Source: Williamsia sp. DF01-3 (lineage in GTDB: Bacteria; Actinomycetota; Actinomycetes; Mycobacteriales; Mycobacteriaceae). Taken from it: a stretch of 64,000 nt of DNA. This document shows positions 1 to 8,265 of this stretch, piece after piece (positions within the stretch are counted from its first letter, which is position 1; each line of letters opens with the position of its first letter). A program made the translations under genes and the position numbers. The DNA is taken from contig NZ_JALKFS010000005.1 of NCBI RefSeq assembly GCF_023051145.1, forward strand, positions 1,674,001 through 1,738,000, written 5' to 3'. The notes under the pieces are model-generated. The model was given only the letters and a program-made list of their open reading frames with translations. It ran no database searches and was not told the DNA's origin.

Positions 1-28
1 GGGCGGCACCGTCCGGATGGCCGCGCAC

Positions 29-577
29 TCAGGTCGGTTGCGCCCGGCGCACCTGATCTGCGGCCCGGGAAGGATCCAGTTCCGTGTTGCATCGAATGAT
101 CGCGGGGCCAGTTGTGAGGATCCCGGAGGTCAGTGGCTGCGCACGCAACCCACCCCGGCCGATGAGCGCTTTTCTGGTGCCGTCGCCGGCCATCGAATCC
201 ATCCAGCTGCACGGATGTGCGGGCCGGCCGCCACGGAACCGAACCGGGCCGTCACCGGAGTCGATCTCGAACTCCTCAGCGCGCAGCGGATCGAGCTCGA
301 GTCCGCGCACCATCACGTTGCGCCGGGCCACGGCGGGGTCGACACCACCAGCCGCGGCCTCCCACGCTTCGAGCGCCAGAAAGGTCACCGCTGCTTCGGT
401 ATGGGCACGGACGCCGAAGAAGCGGTCACCGCGAATACCCTTGTCTGCCACGATCTCGACGGAATCGGGTGTCTGGGTGGCAACGTGCGCCGCAGGTCCG
501 TCTTTCGCTCGACCGAAGTACGCGTGGGCGGGGGAGACGAGAAACGACACCACGTCGAAGCGGTATTCGTAGAGCAT
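29..577 (-). CDS. MOSC domain protein
   Basis: This 182-residue protein fits a single MOSC domain (molybdenum cofactor sulfurase C-terminal fold). The visible hallmarks are GIRGDRFFG near residue 47, NVMVRGL near residue 87, and the sequence from Cys123 (CSWMD) to GRGGLRA near residue 140, whose Cys is the conserved family cysteine. MOSC proteins bind molybdopterin-type or sulfur-bearing ligands and take part in metal-sulfur chemistry or detoxification of N-hydroxylated bases (YiiM type). The exact substrate cannot be read here. It stands alone, downstream of and on the same strand as a TetR gene, with about 80 bases between them. Start is ATG at 577. Confidence 0.85.
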   Translation of the reverse strand: MLYEYRFDVVSFLVSPAHAYFGRAKDGPAAHVATQTPDSVEIVADKGIRGDRFFGVRAHTEAAVTFLALEAWEAAAGGVDPAVARRNVMVRGLELDPLRAEEFEIDSGDGPVRFRGGRPAHPCSWMDSMAGDGTRKALIGRGGLRAQPLTSGILTTGPAIIRCNTELDPSRAADQVRRAQPT

Positions 578-659
578 GTGATCACCGTGGCATATCGCGA
601 AGGGGTAGGTCAGGCGAGGCCGTGTCCGGAGTGCAACCGGGGGTGCGATCCGAGGACCC

Positions 660-1313
660 TCAGAGCTGGCGAACCCGTGCGCACACCTGGCGATAGATGG
701 TCAGCAAGTCGGCGTCCGGCAGGCTCGGGGCGCACGAGTTGACCCACTCGTCGAAGGCACATTGCAGGGCCAACTGTGCGATCTCGAGGATCATCCGGAT
801 GTGGGAGCGCCGCCCGGGCGTACCGTCGTCGTCGATCAGTGTGAGTAGGTGATGCGATGAGTCCGCGCACCGGCCCATGGCCGCTTTGCTCAACGACGGA
901 TTGGCCGACACCAGTTTCTGAATTCGCAGGATCGTGGTTGCCAGTTCACCCTGCTCTTCGCGAATGCTCGCGATGACGCCCTCGAGGGCCCGCTCGACGT
1001 CCGCGAGTTCAAATCGTCCGGGTTCGGCGCCTGCGACGCAGGCTCGCAAGGCCTCGTCGAAGCCGTACATGTCGAACAGGACCGAGTCCTCTTTGGTGGC
1101 GAAATAGCGGAAGAAGGTCCGCGAGGACACGCCCGCAGAGGCCGCGATCTCGTCGACGGTGGTCACCTCGAAGCCCTGCTGCTCGAACAGGTCCAGCGCG
1201 GCCTGCTGAATCTGCAAGCGAGTCTCGGTGCGACGTCGCGTGCGCAGATCGGGCGCGGCGAGCGGCTGGGCTGTCATGGTGCGGAGCTTAGCTGTCAAAT
1301 GGTTTTTCGTCAC
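660..1313 (-). CDS. TetR family transcriptional regulator
   Basis: The protein has a typical N-terminal TetR helix-turn-helix: TVDEIAASAGVSSRTFFRYFATKE around residues 52-75 counted from the GTG at 1313. A variable alpha-helical ligand domain follows. Total length is 217 residues, or 205 if translation starts at the internal ATG at 1277. It is divergently arranged with a DHA2-type multidrug exporter starting at 1381, the usual layout for a local repressor of that pump. An inverted repeat (CTGCCA-ATG-TGGCAG, 1317-1331) sits between them and is a good operator candidate. Neither start has an obvious Shine-Dalgarno site, so the N-terminus is uncertain. Confidence 0.88.
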   Translation of the reverse strand: MTKNHLTAKLRTMTAQPLAAPDLRTRRRTETRLQIQQAALDLFEQQGFEVTTVDEIAASAGVSSRTFFRYFATKEDSVLFDMYGFDEALRACVAGAEPGRFELADVERALEGVIASIREEQGELATTILRIQKLVSANPSLSKAAMGRCADSSHHLLTLIDDDGTPGRRSHIRMILEIAQLALQCAFDEWVNSCAPSLPDADLLTIYRQVCARVRQL

Positions 1314-1316
1314 CCT

Positions 1317-1331
1317 CTGCCAATGTGGCAG
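1317..1331. promoter_or_regulatory. Candidate TetR operator between the divergent tetR and MFS genes
   Basis: A perfect 6-bp inverted repeat with a 3-base centre (CTGCCA ATG TGGCAG) lies in the short divergent intergenic region. Its position next to a TetR gene is the only functional argument. No binding data are implied. Confidence 0.45.
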
Positions 1332-1380
1332 TCACTGACAGTTGGTATATGCTGCACGAGTTGTGAAGGACTAGTGGGGG

Positions 1381-2883
1381 ATGAAACCTGTGACCGAAAA
1401 CGTGACCGTGGGCGCTGAGGCGCCACGGAAGAATGGCGGAAGTCCCGCGGGCAGCGTGCTTTTGATCAGCCTCCTGCTCGTGGCGACTTTCGTGGTGATC
1501 CTGAACGAGACGATCCTCAGCGTTGCACTACCGACCCTGATGGTGGATCTGGACATCAGTGCGCCCACGGCGCAGTGGTTGACCAGCGGCTTCTTGCTGA
1601 CCATGGCGATCCTGATCCCGACCACCGGGTTCATCCTGCAGCGCTTCGCGCTCAGGTCCGTCTACATAGCGGCGATGGCCGCGTTCACCGTGGGAACGCT
1701 GGTCGCTGCGTTGGCGCCCGGTTTCGAGCTGTTGATGGTCGCTCGCGTCATCCAGGCCTCGGGCACCGCGCTCATGATCCCGCTACTGATGACCACCATC
1801 CTGACCGTCGTACCCGAGCACTCCCGTGGGCGGGTGATGGGCTTGGTGACCATCGTGATCTCGGTGGCACCGGCGATCGGACCCACCGTGTCCGGTTTGA
1901 TCCTCCAGTCGCTGAGTTGGCGAGCGATGTTCTGGATCGTCCTGCCGATCGCCGTGGTGGTCACCATCATGGGCGGGATCTTCGTCCGCAATGTCACCGA
2001 GCCGCGGGCCGCGCACCTCGACGTGATCTCTGTTCCGTTGTCCGCCCTCGGATTCGGTGGAATCGTCTACGGGCTGAGCAGCATCGGCGAGTCTGCGTCC
2101 GGGCACGCACCGGTGCCACCGTGGCTGCCGCTGACCATCGGCGTGGTGTCGCTGGCACTGTTCGTCGCCCGCCAGCTCAAGCTCGTCCAGAAGGGCCGCG
2201 CGCTTCTCGATCTGCGCACCTTTGCGGTCGGGTCGTTCCGTCTGGCCGTGGGCCTGATGGGCGGATTCATGTTGACGTTGTTCGGCGCCCTCATCCTGTT
2301 GCCGCTGTACCTGCAGAACGTGCTCGACAAAGACGTACTGACAACCGGTTTGGTGTTGCTGCCCGGTGGTCTGGTGATGGGTCTGCTCGGACCTCTGGTG
2401 GGTGGTCTCTACGACAAATGGGGTGCCCGGCCACTGGTGCTCCCCGGCGCGATCGCGATGAGTGCGGGCACGTGGCTGCTGGCCACCCTCGACTCCGAAT
2501 CCGAGCTGTACACCGTCATCATCGCGCATGTGATCCTGAGCGCGGGAATCGCTTTCGGGCTCACCCCGTTGATGACATCGGCGCTGGGATCGCTTCCGCC
2601 GGAGCTGTACTCGCACGGCAGCGCAACCGTGAGCACAGTGCAACAGGTCGCCGGAGCCGCGGGTACCGCCTTGTTCATCACATTGATGACGCGGGGAACG
2701 GAGTCGTCGTTCGACGACGGCAGCAATGCGGTCGTCGCGAACGCCGACGGTATCCACCTCGCGTTCCTCGTCGGTGGGATCATGTCGGTGGTCCTGGTCC
2801 TCGCGGCGACGATGGTGCGATCGGCGAAACGACCGGCGGCATCCGAAGCCGACGTCGAACCGGAGCATGCTGTCGCCGAGTAG
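1381..2883 (+). CDS. DHA2-family MFS drug exporter (EmrB/QacA type)
   Basis: The 500-residue membrane protein has about 14 hydrophobic segments, as expected for the DHA2 (14-TM) branch of the major facilitator superfamily. Recognisable signatures include LNETILSVALPTLM in TM1 with the following AQWLTSGFLLTMA of TM2. RVIQASGTALMIPLL and the SRGRVMGLV stretch come next, and then VISVAPAIGPTVSGLIL, matching motif C of proton antiporters. It probably exports hydrophobic drugs in exchange for protons. A purine-rich AAGGA sits about 15 bases before the ATG. The gene diverges from a TetR gene that is the likely repressor, and is followed by a long hairpin shared with a convergent gene. Confidence 0.92.
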   Translation: MKPVTENVTVGAEAPRKNGGSPAGSVLLISLLLVATFVVILNETILSVALPTLMVDLDISAPTAQWLTSGFLLTMAILIPTTGFILQRFALRSVYIAAMAAFTVGTLVAALAPGFELLMVARVIQASGTALMIPLLMTTILTVVPEHSRGRVMGLVTIVISVAPAIGPTVSGLILQSLSWRAMFWIVLPIAVVVTIMGGIFVRNVTEPRAAHLDVISVPLSALGFGGIVYGLSSIGESASGHAPVPPWLPLTIGVVSLALFVARQLKLVQKGRALLDLRTFAVGSFRLAVGLMGGFMLTLFGALILLPLYLQNVLDKDVLTTGLVLLPGGLVMGLLGPLVGGLYDKWGARPLVLPGAIAMSAGTWLLATLDSESELYTVIIAHVILSAGIAFGLTPLMTSALGSLPPELYSHGSATVSTVQQVAGAAGTALFITLMTRGTESSFDDGSNAVVANADGIHLAFLVGGIMSVVLVLAATMVRSAKRPAASEADVEPEHAVAE

Positions 2884-2903
2884 ATCCTCTGGCACCACCC
2901 GCA

Positions 2904-2971
2904 AAGAACCTCCGACATCTGTCTCATCCTCCGGTTGCAACCGGAGGATGAAGCAGGAGTCGGAGGTTCTT
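2904..2971. terminator. Long nested hairpin between convergent genes (bidirectional terminator)
   Basis: The segment folds into one very long stem. The outer arms 2904-2916 and 2959-2971 are 13 bp and perfectly complementary. A central 14-bp perfect palindrome (2924-2951, arms meeting at TTGCAA) sits inside, and the linking 7 bases on each side pair partly. It lies between the stop of the MFS gene and the stop of the convergent hydrolase gene. Terminator function is inferred from position and structure. It could also form a cruciform. Confidence 0.75.
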
Positions 2972-3009
2972 CTGCGTCGATGGTCTTCTTGTGTCAGAGG
3001 GGCGCTGCC

Positions 3010-4209
3010 TCACGGCGAGCTGACTGCCCCCGCGACGTCTATGTCCGGCGTGATCATCACCGATGTGTCCGTACGCTTGTCCATCCGGTCGAGGAACGGT
3101 GCCACCTTGGTGTCGATGGCAGCGTTGTAGATCCCCGGCTGCTGCTTGGGATTCGCGTGTCCGGTCCCGGCCATCCGCACCACGAGAAGCCGGGCGTCGG
3201 TGCCGGCGATGTCGTCGAGCAACACCTGCTGGCTGTAGTCGACGTCGACCACCGGGTCGTCTGCGCCGAATGCCGGACGCATGAAGATGATCGCCGGGGG
3301 AGTGCGGTCGCCCGACTCGGTGGTGAGGGTCTGCAGGTCATTCTGTGCACCCGAGGCAACTATTGCCTTGAATTGGGATTCGATCAACCCGTTGCTGGCC
3401 GTGTCGTCGGACAGCAATTTCTTGCGAAGCACTTCTTTCACCACGCCGGTGAGCTCTCCGGTATCCATCAGCGGATGCCCGTCGGACGGGCGGAAGAGGT
3501 ATCGATCTCTACGCGCGACGGTCTCCACCACCAGGCGCAGAGCGCGGCTCTCCCGGGCACCCGGAACCCACCCCATCCAGCGCAGCATGTCCTCGCCTGC
3601 GTCTCGGCTCTCAGCGCGCACGGCGTGCAGGTCGATCGGCGTGCAGTCGAGTATCACGGCCCGGACTTCGAGGTCCCCGTCCTCGTAGAGGTGCTTGGCG
3701 ACTTCCAAGGCGATGATGCCGCCCATGCTGTGGCCGGCGACAACGATCTTGCTGACGCCCGCCCGACGGGAATGCTGAGTGACCAGCCGGCTGATGACGG
3801 CCGTGTCCAGACCTGCATTGTCGTACTGCACCGCCCACACCTGGCCGATGGCCGTGAATGCCGGGAGGGACCGCGCCGTGTCACTGGCGTCGACATTGCC
3901 CAGTCCGACCAGGTCGACCACTGCTGTACCGCTGTCGAGTGGATCCCGAGCATCGTGGACGTGATGGAGGCGGGGATGGGTCAACGCCAGACGTTCGCGC
4001 TCGGGCTGCACATCCAGCGCGTAGTAGTGGGCGCACAGAATCGACAGCGCAACGAGCAAGAGCCCTACACGCAGAGCCCCGCGCCGCAGACGGCCGAACC
4101 GTCGCCAATTGCTGCCGAGCCGGGTCGATCGAAGGCGAGCCACGCGTCGGGCATCGCTCCAGTCGGTGACTGGATTAATGGAGTGACGCTCGACATTAAT
4201 CATTTGCAA
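3010..4209 (-). CDS. Alpha/beta hydrolase with N-terminal membrane anchor
   Basis: The 399-residue protein has a basic N-terminus, then one hydrophobic segment near residues 46-62 (ALRVGLLLVALSILCAHYY) and a large extracytoplasmic-looking domain. The nucleophile elbow GHSMGG (near residue 160) and a late Gly-His (AGTGHANPKQ, near residue 350) are the catalytic Ser and His of the alpha/beta-hydrolase fold. Substrate is unknown; lipases and serine esterases of actinobacteria look similar. The start is uncertain because no clear ribosome-binding site precedes the ATG at 4209. The gene is convergent with the MFS exporter and its 5' end faces the RiPP operon. Confidence 0.75.
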   Translation of the reverse strand: MQMINVERHSINPVTDWSDARRVARLRSTRLGSNWRRFGRLRRGALRVGLLLVALSILCAHYYALDVQPERERLALTHPRLHHVHDARDPLDSGTAVVDLVGLGNVDASDTARSLPAFTAIGQVWAVQYDNAGLDTAVISRLVTQHSRRAGVSKIVVAGHSMGGIIALEVAKHLYEDGDLEVRAVILDCTPIDLHAVRAESRDAGEDMLRWMGWVPGARESRALRLVVETVARRDRYLFRPSDGHPLMDTGELTGVVKEVLRKKLLSDDTASNGLIESQFKAIVASGAQNDLQTLTTESGDRTPPAIIFMRPAFGADDPVVDVDYSQQVLLDDIAGTDARLLVVRMAGTGHANPKQQPGIYNAAIDTKVAPFLDRMDKRTDTSVMITPDIDVAGAVSSP

Positions 4210-4699
4210 CCAGTCTACGTGGCCACGGCCGACGTTCGGCCCGAGCGACGAGTCGTCGGTCCGGCTGCGGCCCGTGTCGGGCCCGCGGTTTTTGATGTCG
4301 TCGAGCCGCGGCCACGCGCGCAGCAGGCGCCTGTGGAGCTGGGATTCGGACGCCGATCAGCCCAGCAATTTGAATTAGCAAGAAAGTGATTCGGTAAGTC
4401 AATTCGGGATGAACCAGCCTCTCTCAATTGTAAAGAATACTTCGCACTTACCCGAAGTCATAAGGAATATGTGAGACGCCGGTCCGGTTGCCGCCGCTCG
4501 CGGTAAAGCCCTCGTGGATGCAATGTGAACAACTCCTTAATAGGCCCGTGTGGGCGTTATCGACGTTGAAGCCCGGGTAGTTCATCAATAACGTGGATCG
4601 CGGCGAGAACGAAGCAAGGCCTAGGTTGAACCGGCACTTCCGTCACGAGTCACCGCAGAGTGCAGCCGCCAACAATCGGTGTGAGAGAGGGTTTTTCGC
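4210..4699. other. 490-bp non-coding region upstream of the RiPP operon
   Basis: No convincing gene is present. The stretch 4370-4600 is visibly richer in A and T than the surroundings (for example near 4370-4390 and 4425-4470) and should hold the promoter of the RiPP operon and that of the divergent hydrolase. An imperfect inverted repeat is visible, CGTTAT at 4555-4560 against ATAACG at 4588-4593 with partial pairing inside. No -35/-10 pair could be called with confidence. Confidence 0.5.
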
Positions 4700-5440
4700 A
4701 TGTCTGGAGAAGATCTCTACCCCGCCCGGATCGCACAGATCTACGATCTGCTCTATCCGGACTTTTTCAATGACACCGCAACATTCTGTGAGTTCGTCAG
4801 GTCGCGGGCCAAGGGCAATCGAGTTCTCGAGTTCGGAGTGGGGACGGGCCGGATCGCAATGCCATTGGTAGAAAACGGGTTTGAGGTGACCGGCCTCGAT
4901 GTCTCCAGCGAAATGCTGGCGAAGTTGAAGGAGAAAGACGTTGATGGGAGGGTCGAGGTGGTGGAGCAAGACTTCATCACCGAGAGGGTCGAAGGAACAT
5001 TCGATGCCGTCCTGCTCATGATAAACACCCTGTTCGTCGCGAAGACCCTGGACGAGCAGGTCGCGGTATTCGCCAATGCCGCAGCCAATCTCACTGACGA
5101 CGGGTTCTTCTTGGTGGAGACCTTCAATCCCAACCACTACCATGGTCTTCGCCAACCGGACGTGCAGATGCGCCAGCTCGACGCCTCCACCACCCAGCTG
5201 GAGCAGTACGTGGCCGAGCCGAGCCGGCAGTTGCTCATCGCCCAGAACCTCGTCTTCCGAGATGGCGAACAGTTCAATTACACGCACGTCCTCAGATACC
5301 TGTTCCCCTACGAGATGGACGCCGTTGCCCGCAACGCGGGTCTGACATTGGCCGAGCGCTGGGCTGATTGGGGCAGTACACCTTTCGGCCCCGACAGCCC
5401 ACGCTGCCTGTCGCTGTACCGCAAAGACGTGCCGTCATGA
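4700..5440 (+). CDS. SAM-dependent methyltransferase of the lanthidin-type cluster
   Basis: This 246-residue class I methyltransferase carries motif I at residues 42-51 (VLEFGVGTGR), an acidic post-I loop (VTGLDVS), and a hydrophobic motif at FDAVLLMINTLF. It is the first gene of the RiPP operon. Known class V lanthipeptides (lexapeptide, cacaoidin) carry N,N-dimethylated N-termini, so an N-terminal methyl transfer on the mature peptide is the best guess. That is inference from context. The ATG at 4700 follows a purine-rich stretch (GAGAGAGGG) about 10 bases upstream. The stop overlaps the next start (ATGA at 5437-5440), implying translational coupling to the kinase gene. Confidence 0.88.
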   Translation: MSGEDLYPARIAQIYDLLYPDFFNDTATFCEFVRSRAKGNRVLEFGVGTGRIAMPLVENGFEVTGLDVSSEMLAKLKEKDVDGRVEVVEQDFITERVEGTFDAVLLMINTLFVAKTLDEQVAVFANAAANLTDDGFFLVETFNPNHYHGLRQPDVQMRQLDASTTQLEQYVAEPSRQLLIAQNLVFRDGEQFNYTHVLRYLFPYEMDAVARNAGLTLAERWADWGSTPFGPDSPRCLSLYRKDVPS

Positions 5441-6531
5441 CAAAACCCGTGTTCCGGCGGCAAGAGAAGCAACTCCTCTCCTCGATCGCGCACGTGATCC
5501 CGCAGTTGGGCCGAGATGTCGATGAGATCACTGAGGTCAAACCCCTGCTCGGCCGCAACATCAGCGGCCAGATCACCTTCGAGGGCTCGCGCACCGTGTT
5601 CATCAAACGCATGACCGGACTGGGCGCGGTGGACCGGTACACCCGAAGTGTGTCCTTCCACGATGCGATCGATGTGTCCGACGCGCCCGCTCACACTGCG
5701 ACGCCCGCACTTCTCGCTCGCGACAACGATAGTCACACGGTGGTGTACGAGTTCATCGACGACGCGGTCAGTGCGGGTCAACTGCTTCGAGACGACGACA
5801 TCGACTTCGCAACCCTCGAACGTGTCGGCCGATGCGTCGCGGGACTGCATTGCCTGCCGGTGCGCGATGCCTCGGTGACCGACCACACCACACCGTTCTT
5901 CCCGCCACACGGACCGAACGCCATCTCCACCCAGATGTACTACGGGTCCACCATGGGCCAGCTCGACATGTGGCGAATAATCCAGTCCGATTCAGGTTTA
6001 CGGGCAGCGCTCGACCAGCTCGCGACCACATCGACGCCGAAGGTGCCCATCCACGGAGATCTGCGCGGGGACCAGATCCTGCTGGCCGGCGAGACCAACT
6101 GGATCCTCGACTGGGAGGATTTCCGGCTCCAGGACGGCGCCCGCGACGTCGGCGCTCTGATGGGCGAGGTGTTCTACCATCGGATGCGAAAGAGCCTGGC
6201 CTCGTTTGCAGGCGGCGACGAAGAATCGGTCACCGACACCGAGATCATCGAGCGGGGTACGACTGCACTGGCCGAGGCGACGCCGGGTGCCCGTGCGGTA
6301 TGGGACGCATACCGCGCGGTCCGGGCCGACGCGGCCGACCCCGAGTTCGTTGCGCGAAGTGTTCAGTACTTCGGCTGGCAACTGTTCGATCGGGCGCTTG
6401 CGGCCGGAACGTACTTCGGTCGGTTGTCTGCACTCGATCGCGCGCTGGCAGGCATCGGCCGCGAGGCCATTCTCGGCGGCGGCGACTACGCCGAGGCGCT
6501 CGGCATGACCGAGGGGAGGGTCGCGGCGTGA
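5437..6531 (+). CDS. APH-fold Ser/Thr kinase of the lanthidin-type synthetase (LxmK-like)
   Basis: The 364-residue protein belongs to the aminoglycoside phosphotransferase/choline kinase fold. Visible landmarks are an ATP-binding Lys57 (FIKRM), the hinge-like VVYEFI near residue 103, the catalytic loop HGDLRGDQIL with Asp208, and the metal-binding Asp225 in ILDWED. The usual loop Asn is Gln213. In class V lanthipeptide systems such a protein (LxmK in the lexapeptide pathway) phosphorylates Ser/Thr of the precursor, and the adjacent HopA1-like gene supplies the lyase. It starts on ATG 5437 overlapping the methyltransferase stop, and its stop overlaps the next start. Thioamitide pathways use a similar kinase/HopA1 pair, but no YcaO or TfuA gene is present here. 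Confidence 0.85.
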   Translation: MTKPVFRRQEKQLLSSIAHVIPQLGRDVDEITEVKPLLGRNISGQITFEGSRTVFIKRMTGLGAVDRYTRSVSFHDAIDVSDAPAHTATPALLARDNDSHTVVYEFIDDAVSAGQLLRDDDIDFATLERVGRCVAGLHCLPVRDASVTDHTTPFFPPHGPNAISTQMYYGSTMGQLDMWRIIQSDSGLRAALDQLATTSTPKVPIHGDLRGDQILLAGETNWILDWEDFRLQDGARDVGALMGEVFYHRMRKSLASFAGGDEESVTDTEIIERGTTALAEATPGARAVWDAYRAVRADAADPEFVARSVQYFGWQLFDRALAAGTYFGRLSALDRALAGIGREAILGGGDYAEALGMTEGRVAA

Positions 6532-7538
6532 CCACAGTGCAACGACATGAACAACTACGACATGAAGAACCGGCCGGCGGCACCTCACACGTCGAACTCG
6601 ATCAGGCGGTTCGGTGGTTGATCGCGCGGACAAGTGCATTGAGGGTTGCTGAATCCGGTTCTTGCGAAGTGACTTTCGACGGAACCGAACTCAGTGCCGA
6701 GTCCCCGGCCGAGCTGCAGCGCGATCTCGGCGGGCACCTCTACCGCAACCTGCATGCGGGCATGTCCGCAGGCGCAGGTGACAGCGAGTTCATCCCTGCG
6801 CTTCTCGAGGATCCCGAACTCGAGTCGCGGTTGTACGAGGCGACGCCGGTCAAACATCGAGCTTCCACGATGACCCTCGTCGAACGCGCTCCCGGCGACT
6901 CCGGAGTTGTGTTGTCGATCAACGGTGTTCGGGTCTTCTTCGAATCGAACACCATTCTCTCAGAGGGCGAGCACACCGTTGTGGCCGCGGTGCCCTCGGT
7001 GGAGAGTCGACTGTCGTTGGGGTTCATGTTCTACACGTCCACGGCGGGTGCCGGGCACACGTCCCGTCTGCTCCGCCTGTACCGCCACCTCGGGGACGCC
7101 GAAGAAGCCGTCGAGGTGTGGGGATCGTTCACCAGATGGATCGAAGATCGACGCCTGCCGTTGCGTGTCAAGATCGTGTCGCGGCGCTCGGGGTTCCCGC
7201 GCAACGACGGGATGGTGGTGTACCTGCCGTCCGAGAGCTGGCACGCGGTCGACGAGATCGCGGACCATCTCCGCAGCGACCGGCCACACGCCCCGGGCTC
7301 ACTGTTCTGCCATCAGGTGACCAACGGCGTATCGATGGCGTGGGAGCCTGCCGACATCTCGACCCCACGCGGTGGGACGAGCTTCGGAGAACACCGCAGC
7401 AACACCATTGCCAAAGCGATCGTGACCGAGGGGCTGACGGCCGCACCCGATCTCGCCAAAGCCGTTCGACGGCAGCTCATCACGGCCAACATCGACCCTG
7501 CCGCGGTGTACCGCAACCTCGACTCGCCGGCGCACTAG
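6528..7538 (+). CDS. HopA1-like phosphopeptide lyase (LxmY-like)
   Basis: The GTG at 6528 overlaps the kinase stop and is preceded by GAGGGGAGGG, giving a 336-residue protein. It resembles the HopA1 effector-type family: HLYRNLHAG near residue 70, a long middle alpha/beta domain, and a C-terminal SFGEHRSNTIAKAI block near residue 290. In class V lanthipeptide and thioamitide biosynthesis, HopA1-type enzymes remove phosphate from phospho-Ser/Thr to give Dha/Dhb. That role is assigned from family and from its position directly after the kinase and before the precursor genes. A longer reading frame extends upstream across the kinase gene but is only the antiphase of that gene. Confidence 0.82.
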   Translation: MTTVQRHEQLRHEEPAGGTSHVELDQAVRWLIARTSALRVAESGSCEVTFDGTELSAESPAELQRDLGGHLYRNLHAGMSAGAGDSEFIPALLEDPELESRLYEATPVKHRASTMTLVERAPGDSGVVLSINGVRVFFESNTILSEGEHTVVAAVPSVESRLSLGFMFYTSTAGAGHTSRLLRLYRHLGDAEEAVEVWGSFTRWIEDRRLPLRVKIVSRRSGFPRNDGMVVYLPSESWHAVDEIADHLRSDRPHAPGSLFCHQVTNGVSMAWEPADISTPRGGTSFGEHRSNTIAKAIVTEGLTAAPDLAKAVRRQLITANIDPAAVYRNLDSPAH

Positions 7539-7635
7539 AAGAGTCGGCAACCCGAAGACTTGGCCACACGGCCAGGCGAGGGGCATCTGCTCCTCGACAT
7601 CAGGAAATGACCGAACGAACGAAAGGAAGGACATC

Positions 7636-7839
7636 ATGTCAGAGGCAGTTACGAAGTCCCTGGTGGCTGGATACCGCAGCTACGCGGCAGCACCGGAATT
7701 GACCGAGATGAGTGAAGCAGCTCCGTCCGCGACGCCCGGCATTCTGAGCTTCATCGGCACGTCGTCGACCGCGTGTGGAACCGCAGTGAGCGTCATCAGC
7801 TCCGGCGGTGTCGGAGCAACCATCACCTGGGGTTGCTGA
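7636..7839 (+). CDS. RiPP precursor peptide 1 (class V lanthipeptide-type)
   Basis: The 67-residue peptide has a strong ribosome-binding site (GAAAGGAAGG, about 7 bases before the ATG). Its leader shares the pattern S-L-[VI]-[AS]-G-Y-x2-Y-x4-E-L with the next gene (residues 8-22 here). The C-terminal half is rich in Ser, Thr, Gly, Val and Ala and has only two cysteines, Cys47 and the terminal Cys67. A Ser/Thr cluster (TSSTAC, residues 42-47) precedes Cys47, and Thr62 and Thr64 precede the C-terminal WGC. This suits one (Me)Lan ring plus a C-terminal Avi(Me)Cys ring after decarboxylation. A possible leader end is the Pro-Gly at 34-35, leaving a 32-residue core; the cleavage site is a guess. 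Confidence 0.85.
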   Translation: MSEAVTKSLVAGYRSYAAAPELTEMSEAAPSATPGILSFIGTSSTACGTAVSVISSGGVGATITWGC

Positions 7840-7918
7840 CCGCTCCACCACGCTCGACACGCCTGACCCTCTCGATCCGAGAATCAAAGACCAGACCATC
7901 CACTCTCGAAGGAGCATC

Positions 7919-8125
7919 ATGACCAACTCCCAGTCACTCATCTCCGGATACGCCAACTACGTCCGCAGCGAAGAGCTCGCTCACGTCAACGCGGAATCGG
8001 CACCCGGCATCAGCCCGGTCTCGGCGTTCGTGTCGGCCTCCAGCCCCGAATGCGCGGCGTTCTCGGTCGGTGCCAGCGCCGGTGTTGTCACCAGCACCAG
8101 CATCACCGTCGGCGCAGGTTGCTGA
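7919..8125 (+). CDS. RiPP precursor peptide 2 (class V lanthipeptide-type)
   Basis: The ATG at 7919 lies 5-6 bases after GAAGGAG and gives a 68-residue peptide. A longer in-frame start at 7808 overlaps precursor 1 and is rejected. The leader keeps the SLISGYANYVRSEEL pattern (residues 6-20) shared with precursor 1. The core differs: it is Ser/Val/Ala-rich, with Cys45 after SASSPE and a terminal Cys68 in TVGAGC. Both peptides end in Gly-Cys and both have Thr five residues before the last Cys. A Pro-Gly at 29-30 may mark the leader end (38-residue core). Two divergent cores behind one leader type suggest either two products or a two-component product. Confidence 0.85.
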   Translation: MTNSQSLISGYANYVRSEELAHVNAESAPGISPVSAFVSASSPECAAFSVGASAGVVTSTSITVGAGC

Positions 8126-8142
8126 CGTAGCACTCCAGGCCT

Positions 8143-8174
8143 GCCACGGAGACGCGCTGTGCCGTCTCCGTGGC
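8143..8174 (+). terminator. Hairpin separating precursor genes from processing genes
   Basis: A perfect 12-bp GC-rich stem (arms 8143-8154 and 8163-8174, 8-base loop) begins 17 bases after the stop of precursor 2, in the gap before the first M16 peptidase gene. No T-run follows, so it is better read as an attenuating or mRNA-stabilising hairpin that raises precursor transcript over enzyme transcript. That function is inferred. Confidence 0.7.
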
Positions 8175-8265
8175 GGCGCCGGGTGATCGGGCGGCGACGA
8201 ACACAGTCCAGTCGAACATCACGAAGGGACGGGCAGAAGCGTTGAACAGCAGTGGAGTTCAGACC

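Noticed and set aside
5832-7538. A 568-residue open frame covering the kinase region and the HopA1-like gene
   Set aside because: Its first 230 codons are the antiphase of the kinase gene; homology-like features begin only after GTG 6528.
7808-8125. A 105-residue version of precursor 2
   Set aside because: The extension overlaps precursor 1 and a strong ribosome-binding site marks ATG 7919.
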